In this document: piece by piece, positions 16,307 through 25,161 of the stretch
How the letters are laid out: each line of letters opens with the position of its first letter
Numbering within the stretch: position 1 is the stretch's first letter
NCBI RefSeq assembly: GCF_015351105.1
Contig: NZ_JADKRR010000001.1
Coordinates: 124,001 to 188,000, forward strand
Length of the DNA stretch: 64,000 nucleotides
Source: Clavibacter sp. VKM Ac-2872
GTDB lineage: Bacteria > Actinomycetota > Actinomycetes > Actinomycetales > Microbacteriaceae
Direction: 5' to 3'
Program-made: the position numbers and the translations under genes
The notes under the pieces: model-generated
Databases searched by the model: none
What the model was told of the DNA's origin: nothing
Seen by the model: the letters and a program-made list of their open reading frames with translations, nothing else

Positions 16307-17077
16307 CTAGAGGCGGTCGTTCTTGCTCGAGCGGCGGAGGTGCCCGTAGTAGGAGAACGCCGCACCCAGCAGGTCGGCCGCATCGGTGATGTGGGCACCG
16401 GTGAGAAGAGACGCCGAGAAGTCGCTCTTCAGGCGGATGGTCGGCTGGTCTCCGCGACCGAGGTTCAGCCACGCTCCGCCGTCGTCGTCGACATGGGCAT
16501 AGCGGATGGTGCCCCAGAAGATGCGACGCAGGTTGAGGCACCTCGGGTAGGCCGTCGACGCCGGCACGCACCAGTCGCGCACGGTCGTCCGCGTACCGTC
16601 CGGCAGCGTCAGGGGCGCCGCGCTTCTCGCGAACCCCGGCATGCGGATGAGGCGTCGGAGGAGCCTGTTCAGGTTCATCCCGCGCCGTGATCGTCCGGGT
16701 ACCCGCGTTCCTCCGTGTCGTCGGCCACGACGGTCTCCCTCATCTCCGTCGATGTCATCGGTGACGTGGCCGGGGGCGTCGTGGTTCATGGGGCGGAGGA
16801 CCAAGCCGCCATCGGCAGGATCCATCGCATCAGCGTCGTCCAGCTGTCCGGAGCTCTCCTCCCCTCCGGTCGTCGCCAGCTCGCAGTCGGTGCCGTGGGG
16901 CCTCGCGCCGAAGCACGCCGGGCGTCCGTTGATGGCGTGCCGGACGAAGTACGCGTCCGCCTTGCACTCGGGGCACGTCATGTCCGGCCGGAGGCGTTGC
17001 CGCTCGGCGCCGCTGAGGGCCTCGTACTGCTCAGCCGTGTAGAGCGGTCCTGCCGTGCCGATGCGCGCTTCATCCAC
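16307..17077 (-). CDS. Hypothetical protein with N-terminal cysteine (zinc-ribbon-like) motif
   Basis: A 256-residue protein I cannot place in a named family. It starts with GTG at 17077 behind GGAGA. Residues 33-70 hold a CPEC knuckle and two more cysteines (RPACFG, TDCELA), suggesting a zinc site. An acidic linker (~75-130) follows, then a C-terminal domain (LPDGTRTTVRDWCVPAS, FWGTIRYAH, GRGDQPTIRLKSDF). No membrane segments are visible. It is convergent with the biosynthetic cluster, 211 bases beyond its last stop, so it is probably not part of it. Confidence 0.6.
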   Translation of the reverse strand: MDEARIGTAGPLYTAEQYEALSGAERQRLRPDMTCPECKADAYFVRHAINGRPACFGARPHGTDCELATTGGEESSGQLDDADAMDPADGGLVLRPMNHDAPGHVTDDIDGDEGDRRGRRHGGTRVPGRSRRGMNLNRLLRRLIRMPGFARSAAPLTLPDGTRTTVRDWCVPASTAYPRCLNLRRIFWGTIRYAHVDDDGGAWLNLGRGDQPTIRLKSDFSASLLTGAHITDAADLLGAAFSYYGHLRRSSKNDRL

Positions 17078-17457
17078 CGGGTCATGGTCTCCAGCGGGAA
17101 GGGCGCTGTCCAGACCCTTCCGGGAGCATCGAGATCGTGGATGAGGCCTCGTCGCGGACAGGTCCTCGTGCGCCAGGCGCTGATCACGGCGGATGCGTCC
17201 GGCTCAAGAGCGCCCGGCGGACATCTGCCGATGCACGGCACGTGTTCGTCGGTCGGTGTCGACGGCGCTCGCCCGGAGCCTCATCGTCGGTCAGAGCAGG
17301 CCTCCGTGACGGCTGCTGACGGCTGAGCGCTTCGGAGAGGAAGGCTCGGCCTCGGCGCGAGGCCGGCAGAGGGCGGGGAAGCCAGCATGACGAGTGGATG
17401 GCCCCGCGCAGCCTCCTGAACGCCCCCTCCCGAAAGCGAGGATCACGTCGAGCCCGC
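17078..17457. other. Intergenic stretch without a recognisable gene
   Basis: About 380 bases between two minus-strand genes. Short open frames exist on both strands, but none has a ribosome site plus recognisable protein character. No tRNA, clear terminator hairpin or operator palindrome was seen. It presumably holds the promoter for the cysteine-motif gene, reading leftwards. Confidence 0.5.
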
Positions 17458-18657
17458 TCACGCCGGGGCCGATCCGCGCCGCGCGCCGCCCACGCGACGG
17501 CACGCCTCCTCCACGGCGCGCGCGTGCGCGGCGGGGGCGACGGCGGCGGCGAGCTGACGCGCTTCCGCGGCGGGGGCGTCGAGGAGGCGGCGGTCGGCGG
17601 CCAGCCGGAGGATCGCCGCGGCGAGCCCCTCCGCGTCCGTGGCGTCCGCGAGCAGCGCCGCCCCGCCGAACTCCGCGGCGAGGACGGGGTCGCTGACGAG
17701 CGCCGGGCGCCCCTCCGCGAAGGCCTCCAGGGCGATCATCGGCTGGTTGTCGTAGCCCAGCGACGTGATCACGGCCGCGTGCGCCCCGCGGAGGAGCGCG
17801 GTGACCGTGGCGGTCGACACGCGGCCGTGCACGGTGACGCCGGGCGGGACGGCGGCGCGCGGCCGGCCTCCCGCGAGGTCGAGGTGGACGGCGTCCGGCC
17901 CGCTCCGGTCGGCGACCAGGGCCATCGCCCGCAGCATCACGTCGAGGCGCTTCTCGGGGGCGAACCGCGCCGCCCAGACGAGCCGCAGCGCGCCGCTCGC
18001 GGGGAGCTCGGCGGAGGCGCCGCGCGCGGTGCAGCTCGTGTTCGACAGCACCTCGACGGCGGGCAGGCCCGCGCGCCGGAGGGCGACGGCCTGGTGCGCG
18101 GAGGGGGAGATCACGAGGTCGGCCTCGCGGCAGACGGCGAGGCTCATGCCGCGGAGGGCGCTGTCGAGGCGGCGCGGCGCCAGCCGCACCCGCGGATCCG
18201 GCAGCCCGGTCATCGCGTGGTGGACGGCCGTGACGGCGGGCGCGAGGCAGGCGCCCCAGGCCGGGCCGCGCAGGAAGAAGGTGTGCACGGTGTGCAGGGT
18301 CGGGATCCGGCGCGCGCGTCCGAGCCGGAGCGCGGTCGCGGCCAGCCCGTGCTCGGAGTGCGTGAGGACGAGGTCGGTGCCGGCCGCGTCCATCAGCGCG
18401 CCGAGGTCGCGGTGGGTGGCGGCGTCGGCGCGGATCACCGGCAGGCCGAGGAGGGGCACGGGCAGGGTGGGCGCGACGTCGTGCAGGGCGACGCCCGTGC
18501 CGTGCAGCGCGCGGACGGAGGTCGCGTCGGGTGCCGCGACGGTGACCGCGTGGCCCGCGCGCGCGAGCGCGAGCGCCTGCTGGACGACGGCCGTCTGGGC
18601 TCCACCGAGGTAGGAGAAGGCGTAGTCCATCACGAGGAGGGGGCAGAGCGTGTTCAT
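17458..18657 (-). CDS. Glycosyltransferase family 4 protein
   Basis: A 399-residue GT-B glycosyltransferase. The N-terminal acceptor domain begins MDYAFSYLGGAQTAVVQQALAL, a typical GT4 opening, and the C-terminal donor domain has RLVWAARFAPEKRLDVMLRA, VHGRVSTATVTALLRGAHA and SLGYDNQPMIALEAFAEGRPAL, where the conserved E-x7-E pair is NQPMIALEAFAEG. It would transfer a sugar from a nucleotide donor to a glycan or lipid. The ATG at 18657 is preferred because the family N-terminus begins there, although the frame stays open to 18807. Acceptor unknown. Confidence 0.85.
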   Translation of the reverse strand: MNTLCPLLVMDYAFSYLGGAQTAVVQQALALARAGHAVTVAAPDATSVRALHGTGVALHDVAPTLPVPLLGLPVIRADAATHRDLGALMDAAGTDLVLTHSEHGLAATALRLGRARRIPTLHTVHTFFLRGPAWGACLAPAVTAVHHAMTGLPDPRVRLAPRRLDSALRGMSLAVCREADLVISPSAHQAVALRRAGLPAVEVLSNTSCTARGASAELPASGALRLVWAARFAPEKRLDVMLRAMALVADRSGPDAVHLDLAGGRPRAAVPPGVTVHGRVSTATVTALLRGAHAAVITSLGYDNQPMIALEAFAEGRPALVSDPVLAAEFGGAALLADATDAEGLAAAILRLAADRRLLDAPAAEARQLAAAVAPAAHARAVEEACRRVGGARRGSAPA

Positions 18658-18818
18658 CGCGGCTGACGCTAACCCCCCGCGCGGAGAAGCGGCGGCGGCC
18701 TGGGGAGACGCGGCCCGCTCGGGATGATCCGCCCGCGCCGGCGCACGATGCGATAGCGCGGCGGCGCTGATCTTGACATCCTCGGCGCCGGGCTCCATGC
18801 TCATCAAAACGAACTTTC

Positions 18819-18835
18819 AGTCCGCACAGCGAACT
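18819..18835. promoter_or_regulatory. Palindromic operator candidate upstream of the TRAP-type permease
   Basis: An inverted repeat, AGTCCGC-ACA-GCGAACT, in which AGTYCGC and GCGRACT arms flank three bases. It lies 30 bases before the permease start, downstream of a TTGACA at about 18773. The IclR-family regulator encoded in the same unit is the obvious candidate binder, since IclR proteins bind short inverted repeats of this length. Binding is inferred. Confidence 0.5.
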
Positions 18836-18864
18836 GCACCACTCAATGGAGAGCGGAGACACAC

Positions 18865-20211
18865 ATGGGGTTGGCTGTCTGGGCCCTCATCTCGTACATC
18901 GGGATCATCGTCGTCTGGAGCGTCGCGCTGAAGCGCGGCATCGGCGAGGCGATGGTCGTCGGGTTCCTCGTCGTCTGCGCGTTCGGCGGCGGGGAGTTCC
19001 CGCGGCTCGTGCTCGCCGGGATGCAGGCGGCCTTCGACCAGGAGATCGTCTTCGCGGCGCTCGCCTTCACGTTCATCGGCTTCCTTCTCGCCTCGACGGG
19101 GGTGATCGACCGGCAGGTCGACCTCCTCAACTCGCTGCTCGGCCGCCTCCGCGGCGGCGCCGGGTACGTGGCCACGGTCGGGTCGGCGCTGTTCGGCGCG
19201 GTCGCCCACTCGGGATCCGCCAACGCCGCGACCATGGGCTCCGTCGCGATCCCGTGGATGAAGCGCTCGAACTGGCCGCCGCACGTGGCCGCGACGCTCA
19301 TCGCCGGCAACGCGGGCAACGGCACGGTCATCCCGCCGAGCGCGTCCTTCTTCATCCTCATCGGCACCGCCACGGTCGCGCCGTACGTCTCCATCGACGA
19401 GCTGCTGCTCGCGATGTTCGCGGCCGCGGCCTGGTGCATCCTCTGGCGGCTGGTCGTCGTCTTCTACTTCGTGCGCAAGCACGAGATCGGGCGGGTGTCC
19501 GCCGCGGACATCCTGCCGTTCGGCCGGTCGTTCAAGCAGGGCTGGTCGTCGCTCCTGGTGTTCCTCGGGATCGTGATCCCGGTGCTCGTCACCCTCGGGC
19601 CGACCGGCGAGTCGCTCACGGGCGTGCTCGGCGATGAGGTGATGGAGTCCATCAGCATCATCGTCTGGATCCCCGTCCTCCTCGGCCTGTTCGCCGCCGC
19701 GCTCGGCTGGCGGCGGCTGCCCCGGTCCGGCCGCGAGTGGTACGGCTTCGTCGCGAAGACCGCGCCGCGCTACCGCGACATCGGCGCCACCCTCGTGTTC
19801 GCCTTCGCCGGCGGGGCCGTGCTCACGGAGCTGGGTCTCGCCGAGCAGCTGTCGAGCGTGCTCAACGGGCTCGACGCGTCGCCCGTCGTGATGTCGATCA
19901 TCGTCGCCGTCATGGTGGTGCTCGTCGCCGGGCCGCTCAGCTCCACGGCCACGATCGCGACCATCGGCGGCATCGGGTTCAGCGTGCTGGTGGCCTCCGG
20001 GGTGGATCCCGTGCTCGCCGCCTGCGTCGTGCTCGTCGCCGCCTCGACCGAGGGCGCCTCGCCGCCCGGGGCGTCGGCCATCTACATCGCGACCGGCATC
20101 GCGCAGGTCAACCCGGTGAAGACGTTCGTGCCGCTCATCGTGCTGTACGTGCTGCCGATCCTCGCGATCGCGGCCCTCATCGGACCCGGCTGGCTGCCGG
20201 TGCCGCACTGA
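18865..20211 (+). CDS. TRAP-type permease, large subunit (DctM family)
   Basis: A 448-residue membrane protein with about 12 helices. It carries DctM-type motifs: GAVAHSGSANAATMGSVAIP and AGNAGNGTVIPPSASFF in the first half and GPLSSTATIATIGGIGF and ASTEGASPPGASAIY in the second, so the two inverted repeats of the family are evident. TRAP permeases import carboxylic acids using a Na+ gradient together with a small subunit and a periplasmic binding protein. Only a small two-helix protein follows and no DctP-like receptor is nearby. The start has a GGAGA site. Confidence 0.82.
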   Translation: MGLAVWALISYIGIIVVWSVALKRGIGEAMVVGFLVVCAFGGGEFPRLVLAGMQAAFDQEIVFAALAFTFIGFLLASTGVIDRQVDLLNSLLGRLRGGAGYVATVGSALFGAVAHSGSANAATMGSVAIPWMKRSNWPPHVAATLIAGNAGNGTVIPPSASFFILIGTATVAPYVSIDELLLAMFAAAAWCILWRLVVVFYFVRKHEIGRVSAADILPFGRSFKQGWSSLLVFLGIVIPVLVTLGPTGESLTGVLGDEVMESISIIVWIPVLLGLFAAALGWRRLPRSGREWYGFVAKTAPRYRDIGATLVFAFAGGAVLTELGLAEQLSSVLNGLDASPVVMSIIVAVMVVLVAGPLSSTATIATIGGIGFSVLVASGVDPVLAACVVLVAASTEGASPPGASAIYIATGIAQVNPVKTFVPLIVLYVLPILAIAALIGPGWLPVPH

Positions 20212-20299
20212 TGGCCGCCGCCCCGCGCGGATCCGCCGCGCCCGTCCGTCCCGTCCCCGCCCGCACGACCCGTCGCACGACCGCCCCGAGGAGGAGCTG

Positions 20300-20578
20300 A
20301 TGAGCGAAGAGAAGCCCCCCGCCGAGACCACCCACGGCCCGGCCCGCCTGCGCGCCATCCGCGTGATGACCGCCGTCTTCGTCGCCCTCCTCGTGCTGAT
20401 GCTCGCGCTCGGCACCGTGCTCGTGCTGCTCCAGGTCGTCGGCCTCGTGATCGTCGACGGCGGCCTCATCACCGGCGCATCCGCGGCGCTCAGCCCCTGG
20501 ACCTTCGGCGTCGCCGGGGTGCTCGGGATCTGGACCCTGCTGCTCTCCTACGTCCACGGCTGGAAGCCCGCCGACTAG
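20300..20578 (+). CDS. Small two-helix membrane protein next to the TRAP permease
   Basis: A 92-residue protein with a GAGGAGCTG ribosome site and two hydrophobic segments (about residues 22-50 and 62-82). It is too short for a standard four-helix DctQ subunit, but its position right after the large permease makes a partner role plausible. Its sequence alone does not identify it. Confidence 0.7.
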   Translation: MSEEKPPAETTHGPARLRAIRVMTAVFVALLVLMLALGTVLVLLQVVGLVIVDGGLITGASAALSPWTFGVAGVLGIWTLLLSYVHGWKPAD

Positions 20579-20623
20579 GCGGACAGGCCCACCCGCATCA
20601 CCCACCGGAAGAAGAGGAACCCC

Positions 20624-21208
20624 ATGTCGGACGCATCGACCCTCGGGCGGCTCGCCGCCCTCCCCGTCGCCAACGTGGGCGACTCCATGGACCGCCTCGG
20701 CGTGGTCGACTCCGGGATCCGTCCCGTGTGGCGCGGAGCCCGCGTCGCCGGCCCCGCCGTCACGGTCGAGGTCGCGGGCGGCGACAACGCGGGGATCCAC
20801 GAGGCCCTCGGGCGGCTGCGGCCCGGCGACGTGCTCGTCGTGAACGGCCACGGCGTCCGCGACCGCGCGCTCGTCGGCGAGCTCATCGGCGAGCGGCTGC
20901 GCTCCGCCGGCTGCGCGGGCATCGTGATCGACGGCGCCCTGCGCGACGTCGACGACCTCGAGGAGATGGGCTTCCCCGCGTTCGCGCGCGCCGTGACGCC
21001 GGCGGGTCCGTACCGGAACGGGCCGTACCGGATCCAGGTGCCGGTCGCCATCGGGACGGTCGTCGTGATGCCGGGCGACATCGTGCTCGGCGACGCCGAC
21101 GGGCTCGCGATCGTGCCCGCCGCGGAGGCCGCGGCCGTCACCGACCGGGCCGAGGCCAAGCACGCAGACGAGTCCGCGACCCGGGCGTCGATCATCGCCG
21201 CGCGATGA
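20624..21208 (+). CDS. RraA-fold aldolase/decarboxylase (HMG aldolase-like)
   Basis: A 194-residue RraA-family protein. The diagnostic DNAGIHEALGRLRPGDVLVVNG loop and the downstream GIVIDGALRD (Arg-Asp metal/substrate site) match the 4-hydroxy-4-methyl-2-oxoglutarate aldolase / oxaloacetate decarboxylase branch rather than the RNase E inhibitor branch; actinobacteria of this type lack that partner use. It probably cleaves a 4-carboxy-4-hydroxy-2-oxoacid taken up by the adjacent TRAP system. The ATG at 20624 follows GAAGAAGAGGAAC. Confidence 0.85.
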   Translation: MSDASTLGRLAALPVANVGDSMDRLGVVDSGIRPVWRGARVAGPAVTVEVAGGDNAGIHEALGRLRPGDVLVVNGHGVRDRALVGELIGERLRSAGCAGIVIDGALRDVDDLEEMGFPAFARAVTPAGPYRNGPYRIQVPVAIGTVVVMPGDIVLGDADGLAIVPAAEAAAVTDRAEAKHADESATRASIIAAR

Positions 21209-21226
21209 CCCCCGCCGCCTGGGACG

Positions 21227-22015
21227 ATGGGGCACATGCCAGCCACCCCACCGGACAGCCGCCCCGCCGCCGCGGAGACCCCGTCGTCGACCGTCCGGAG
21301 CGTCGACCGGGCGCTCGACCTGCTCGAGCTGCTGGAACGGGGCGACGGTCCGCTGCGGCTCGTGGAGCTGAGCCGCGGATCCGGCCTGCAGAACGCGACC
21401 GTGCTGCGGATCCTCGGGTCGCTGCAGCGCCGCGGCTGGGTCACGGTCGAGCACGGCGAGTACCGCGTGGGGCCGGCGGCCCTGGGGATCGCGAACGGCT
21501 TCCTCACGAGCGATCCGCTGAGCGCCCGGGCCCGGCCCGTGCTGCAGCAGCTCGCGGACAGCACGCGGCTGACGGCGTCGCTGTACGTGCGGATCGGCGA
21601 GGAGCGGATCCTCACGGTGCGCGTCGACGGCGAGGACCCGCTGCGGTACCAGCTGCCGCTCGGCCGGCGGCTCCCGCTGCACGTGGGGGCGGGCAAGAAC
21701 ATCCTCGCGGCCTTCCCGGAGGAGGAGCGCGAGCGGGTGCTCACCCGGATCGGGAGCACGGACACGGCCGGCGGCGCGACGGTGTCGGCCGACGAGCTGC
21801 GGGCGCAGCTGGAGGCGGTGCGCCGCGACGGCTTCCACATCTCGATCGACGAGCGGGAGACGGGCGTCGCCGCGGTGAGCGTCCCGATCCACGACCGGGC
21901 GGGGGAGGTCGTCGCGGCGATCTCCGCATCCGGCCCGTCGGAGACCATCACGCGCGCGCGCCTCGAGGCGCGCGTGCCGGAACTGCGCCGAGCGGCAGCC
22001 GCCGTGGAGCGGTAG
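21227..22015 (+). CDS. IclR-family transcriptional regulator
   Basis: A 262-residue regulator. An N-terminal winged helix-turn-helix (SVDRALDLLELLERGDGP, GLQNATVLRILGSL, residues ~18-80) is followed by the IclR effector domain (SLYVRIGEERILTVR, GAGKNILAAF, GVAAVSVPIHD). An ATG at 21236 is an alternative start. It lies 18 bases after the RraA gene and before the dehydrogenase, so it is inside the unit it probably controls. The palindrome at 18819-18835 is the likely target. Confidence 0.88.
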   Translation: MGHMPATPPDSRPAAAETPSSTVRSVDRALDLLELLERGDGPLRLVELSRGSGLQNATVLRILGSLQRRGWVTVEHGEYRVGPAALGIANGFLTSDPLSARARPVLQQLADSTRLTASLYVRIGEERILTVRVDGEDPLRYQLPLGRRLPLHVGAGKNILAAFPEEERERVLTRIGSTDTAGGATVSADELRAQLEAVRRDGFHISIDERETGVAAVSVPIHDRAGEVVAAISASGPSETITRARLEARVPELRRAAAAVER

Positions 22016-22058
22016 ACGCCGGGTCGCGACGCGCGCCCGGCAGAGGAGGAGACGCACG

Positions 22059-22844
22059 ATGAGGACAGCGTTCATCGGACTCGGGGAAGCCGGAGCGATC
22101 TACGCGGCAGCGGCCGCGGCCCACGGCGACGACGTCGCCGGCTTCGACCCCGCCGCGCCCACCACGCCCGAGGGCGTCGAGCGCTCCGCGACCCTGGCCG
22201 AGGCCGTCGCCGGCGCCGACCTCGTGGTCGTGCTCACGGGCGCGGCGCTCAGCGAGCGCATCGCCGCCGACGCCGCACCCCACCTCGGCGCCGACGCCGT
22301 CTACGCGGACTTCACGACGGCGTCGCCGCAGGTCATGGCGCGCGTCGAGCGGGCGGTCCAGGACGCGGGCGCGCGCTTCGCCGACGTCGCGATCCTCGGG
22401 CCGGTGCCCACCAAGGGCGCGCGCACCGAGACGATCGTCAGCGGATCCGCCGCCCGCGACGTGGAGGCGTACCTCGTCTCCCTCGGCGCGGAGGTCGAGC
22501 GGATCGACGGGCCGGCCGGCGAGGCGACCAGCCGCAAGCTGCTCCGCAGCGTGCTGATGAAGAGCCTCGCGGCCGTCGTCGTCGAGGCGGTCACCGCGGG
22601 GCGCGCGGCCGGATGCGAGGACTGGGTGCGCGAGCAGATCGCGGGCCAGCTCTCGGGCGACGTGCCCGCGAAGATCGAGCGCTACGAGTCGGGCAGCCGG
22701 AAGCACGCGGTGCGGCGCGGGCACGAGATGGAGTCGGTGGTCGAGCACCTCGGCGCGCTCGGGGTGCCCGCCGAGATGTCGGAGGCGTCGGTGCGCGTCC
22801 TCGGGCGGCTCGCCGCGGAGGAGCGGGCGGCCGGGCGGGCCTAG
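22059..22844 (+). CDS. NAD(P)-dependent oxidoreductase, phosphogluconate-dehydrogenase-like (DUF1932 C-terminus)
   Basis: A 261-residue protein. The N-terminal NAD-binding domain starts FIGLGEAGAIYAAAAAAHG and contains the ADLVVVLTGAAL segment; the C-terminal half (ATSRKLLRSVLMKSLAAVVVEA) with its conserved Lys matches the DUF1932 type of 6-phosphogluconate/beta-hydroxyacid dehydrogenases. A strong GAGGAGGAG ribosome site precedes the ATG. It probably oxidises the hydroxy acid handled by this TRAP/RraA/IclR unit. Confidence 0.85.
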   Translation: MRTAFIGLGEAGAIYAAAAAAHGDDVAGFDPAAPTTPEGVERSATLAEAVAGADLVVVLTGAALSERIAADAAPHLGADAVYADFTTASPQVMARVERAVQDAGARFADVAILGPVPTKGARTETIVSGSAARDVEAYLVSLGAEVERIDGPAGEATSRKLLRSVLMKSLAAVVVEAVTAGRAAGCEDWVREQIAGQLSGDVPAKIERYESGSRKHAVRRGHEMESVVEHLGALGVPAEMSEASVRVLGRLAAEERAAGRA

Positions 22845-22861
22845 CGCGACCGGCGCGCGCG

Positions 22862-23113
22862 TCAGGCGGAGCGGGCCGCCTTCACGAACGCGACGACCGC
22901 GTTCGCGTGCCCGTGCCCGAGGCCGTGCTCGGCCTTCAGCCAGGCCACCACCCGCATGTGCGGCTCCTCGTCGAGGCGCGCGTCGGCGAGGTCGATCCAG
23001 TGCTGCACGGGCTGCCCGTACGTCGTCTCGATGCTCGGGAAGTAGGAGGCGGGTCCCTTCGCCTTCTGCCCGTCGGGCGGCGGGGGCGGGGCGACGATGC
23101 CGTGCGCGTTCAT
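22862..23113 (-). CDS. DUF4287 domain protein
   Basis: An 83-residue protein with the DUF4287 signature KGPASYFPSIETTYGQP, then HMRVVAWLKAEHGLGHGHANAVV. The family is common in actinobacteria and has no assigned function; the GHGHANA helix is a constant feature. It is convergent with the oxidoreductase, 17 bases apart. Confidence 0.85.
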   Translation of the reverse strand: MNAHGIVAPPPPPDGQKAKGPASYFPSIETTYGQPVQHWIDLADARLDEEPHMRVVAWLKAEHGLGHGHANAVVAFVKAARSA

Positions 23114-23246
23114 GCTGCGACGGTACCGGCGGCGCTCGGCCGTGGCGAGGCCGATGGTCCGGTGCCTGCGCGATCCGGCCCTGTAGGCGGTGACTAGGAA
23201 GTGCTACTATCCACGTGTCCACCCACCACCGACCCCGGGGAGACCG

Positions 23247-24716
23247 ATGTCCCGCGAACTCGCCGACCGCCCGCCGCGCGGAGTGGTCCTCGCCGTCACC
23301 GCGGCGTCCCTGCCGATGTTCATGGCAGCCCTCGACAGCCTGGTCATGACCTTCGCGCTGCCGATCATCAAGCAGGACCTCGACGCGACCGTCGAGCAGC
23401 TGCAGTGGTTCGTCAACTCCTACAGCGTGGTGTTCACCGCGTTCATGCTCCCGGTCGCGGCGCTCGGCGACCGCATCGGCCGCCGCCGCGTCTTCCTCGG
23501 CGGCGTCGCGCTCTTCACGCTCGCGTCGACGGCCGCGGCGCTCGCCACCAGCTCCGAGATGCTCATCGCGGCCCGCGCGCTGCAGGGCCTCGGGGCCGCG
23601 GGCATCGTCCCGCTCTCCCTCGCGCTCGTCTCCGCCTCCACCACGCCCAAGGCGCGGCCCATCGCGATCGGCGTGTGGGGCGGCGTCAACGGCCTCGGCA
23701 TCGCGGCGGGACCCATCATCGGCGGCGCCGTCGTGGAGGGCTTCACGTGGCCCGGCATCTTCTGGCTCAACGTGCCCATCGGCGTCGTGACCGTCGTGCT
23801 CGTGGCGCTCGCGCTGCGGGAGTCGAAGGGCACGGGCCTCGGGTTCGACGGCCCGGGATCCGTCCTCGGCATCGTGTTCACCCTCCCGCTCATCTGGGCG
23901 GTCGTCGAGGGGGAGGAGCGCGGCTGGTCGGCCCCCGAGATCGTCGGCGCCTTCGCCCTCTCGGCCGCCGGTCTCGCGGCGTTCATCTGGCACGAGCACC
24001 GCAGCCCGCGGGCGTTCCTGCCGCTGCGCTTCTTCCGCGAGCGGGCGTTCGCGCTCGCGAACGTCGGCGGCCTGCTGTTCAGCGCCGGCGTCTTCGGCGC
24101 GATCTTCCTGCTCAGCCAGTTCCTGCAGGTGTCGATGGGGTACGGCGCGCTCGAGGCCGGCCTCCGCGCGGCGCCGTGGACGCTCGCGCCCATGGTCGTC
24201 GCGCCGCTCAGCGGGTTCATCGTGCAGCGCTTCGGCGTGAAGCCCGTGCTCATCGTGGGGCTGGCGCTCCAGGCGGGCGCGATCCTCGTCATCGCCTCCG
24301 TCGTGGAGGCGCGGACCGAGTACGGCACCGTCGTGGTCCCGATGATCGTCGCAGGCATCGGCATGGGCCTCACCTTCGCGCCGCTCGCCAACGCGGTGCT
24401 CATGGGGCGCCGCGACGCGGAGCACGGGATCGCGTCGAGCGTGAACAGCACGCTCCGCCAGCTCGGCATGGCCGTCGGCATCGCCCTGGCCACCGCGATC
24501 TTCGTCGGCAACGGCGACTACCTGCCCGGCCAGCCCTTCGTGGACGGGATGCGCCCCGCGCTCATCACGTGCGGGATCATCACGGGCGTCGGCGCCATCG
24601 CCATGTTCGCCCTGCCGCGCACCGCCCGGTCCGCGGCCGCACCGACCCCGAGCAGCACCGGAGGCGACGCCGTCGCCGACCCGGCCCGGCCCGCTCGCGC
24701 GGGCGCCACCGTGTGA
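23247..24716 (+). CDS. DHA2-type MFS multidrug transporter (EmrB/QacA-like)
   Basis: A 489-residue transporter with 14 hydrophobic segments. Visible motifs are the proton-coupling FMAALDSLVMTFALP, the loop motif A GDRIGRRRVFLGG and motif C-like GPIIGGAV. This subfamily exports drugs and toxic compounds with H+. The ATG at 23247 follows CGGGGAG; the frame opens upstream at 23190 but lacks the family N-terminus. A TACTAT -10-like element lies near 23204-23209, within the intergenic region. No cognate regulator is adjacent. Confidence 0.88.
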   Translation: MSRELADRPPRGVVLAVTAASLPMFMAALDSLVMTFALPIIKQDLDATVEQLQWFVNSYSVVFTAFMLPVAALGDRIGRRRVFLGGVALFTLASTAAALATSSEMLIAARALQGLGAAGIVPLSLALVSASTTPKARPIAIGVWGGVNGLGIAAGPIIGGAVVEGFTWPGIFWLNVPIGVVTVVLVALALRESKGTGLGFDGPGSVLGIVFTLPLIWAVVEGEERGWSAPEIVGAFALSAAGLAAFIWHEHRSPRAFLPLRFFRERAFALANVGGLLFSAGVFGAIFLLSQFLQVSMGYGALEAGLRAAPWTLAPMVVAPLSGFIVQRFGVKPVLIVGLALQAGAILVIASVVEARTEYGTVVVPMIVAGIGMGLTFAPLANAVLMGRRDAEHGIASSVNSTLRQLGMAVGIALATAIFVGNGDYLPGQPFVDGMRPALITCGIITGVGAIAMFALPRTARSAAAPTPSSTGGDAVADPARPARAGATV

Positions 24717-24729
24717 TGGAGGAACGACC

Positions 24730-25161
24730 ATGCCCATGATCCCCTGGACCTCCGGGCCCGCATCCCGCACCGCATCCGCATCCGCGTCCGCGTCCGCCTC
24801 CGCCTCCGACGAGGTCGTGATCATGGCATCGCGGTTCGAGCTGACGACCGTGCGCGCGGTGCCGGCGTTCTTCGTCCACTCCATCAAGGCGTGGCTCCAG
24901 GCGCGACGCGCGGCGGGCAACGTGGGCGTCGCGCTCCGGGCCCTGCCGCTCAAGCGCGAGTTCTGGACGCTGTCCGCGTCGGAGTCGAAGGAGGCGATCT
25001 ACGCGTACGCGCGCAAGGAGCCGCACGCCACGGCGCAGCGCAGCCAGACGACGAGCATGCGGTCGAGCGTCTTCGTCTTCTGGGAGGCGCCGCGCACGTC
25101 GCTCCCGGCCGCGTGGCCGGAGGCGCGCACGCGCGTGCACCAGAAGCTCGCGGAGGGGTAG
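24730..25161 (+). CDS. Small alpha/beta-barrel (monooxygenase/DUF3291-like) protein
   Basis: A 143-residue protein, 13 bases after the MFS gene, with a GGAGGA ribosome site at 24718-24723 that favours the ATG at 24730. The N-terminal ~30 residues are low-complexity Ala-Ser from an in-frame 6-base repeat (TCCGCA/TCCGCG/TCCGCC units). The folded part begins MASRFELTTVRAVPAFF and includes REFWTLSASESKEAIYAYA, resembling dimeric alpha/beta-barrel monooxygenases. An ATG at 24823 would omit the repeat and is the alternative start. Confidence 0.7.
   Translation: MPMIPWTSGPASRTASASASASASASDEVVIMASRFELTTVRAVPAFFVHSIKAWLQARRAAGNVGVALRALPLKREFWTLSASESKEAIYAYARKEPHATAQRSQTTSMRSSVFVFWEAPRTSLPAAWPEARTRVHQKLAEG

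Noticed and set aside
23181-23246. Operator for the MFS gene around ACTAGGAAGTGCTACTATCC.
   Set aside because: The partial symmetry is too weak, and there is no adjacent regulator to support it.
21948-24953. A 1001-codon antisense open frame opposite the IclR/dehydrogenase/MFS genes.
   Set aside because: High GC makes stops rare in antisense frames. The translation is Arg/Gly/Asp-rich without domains, and known genes occupy the other strand.
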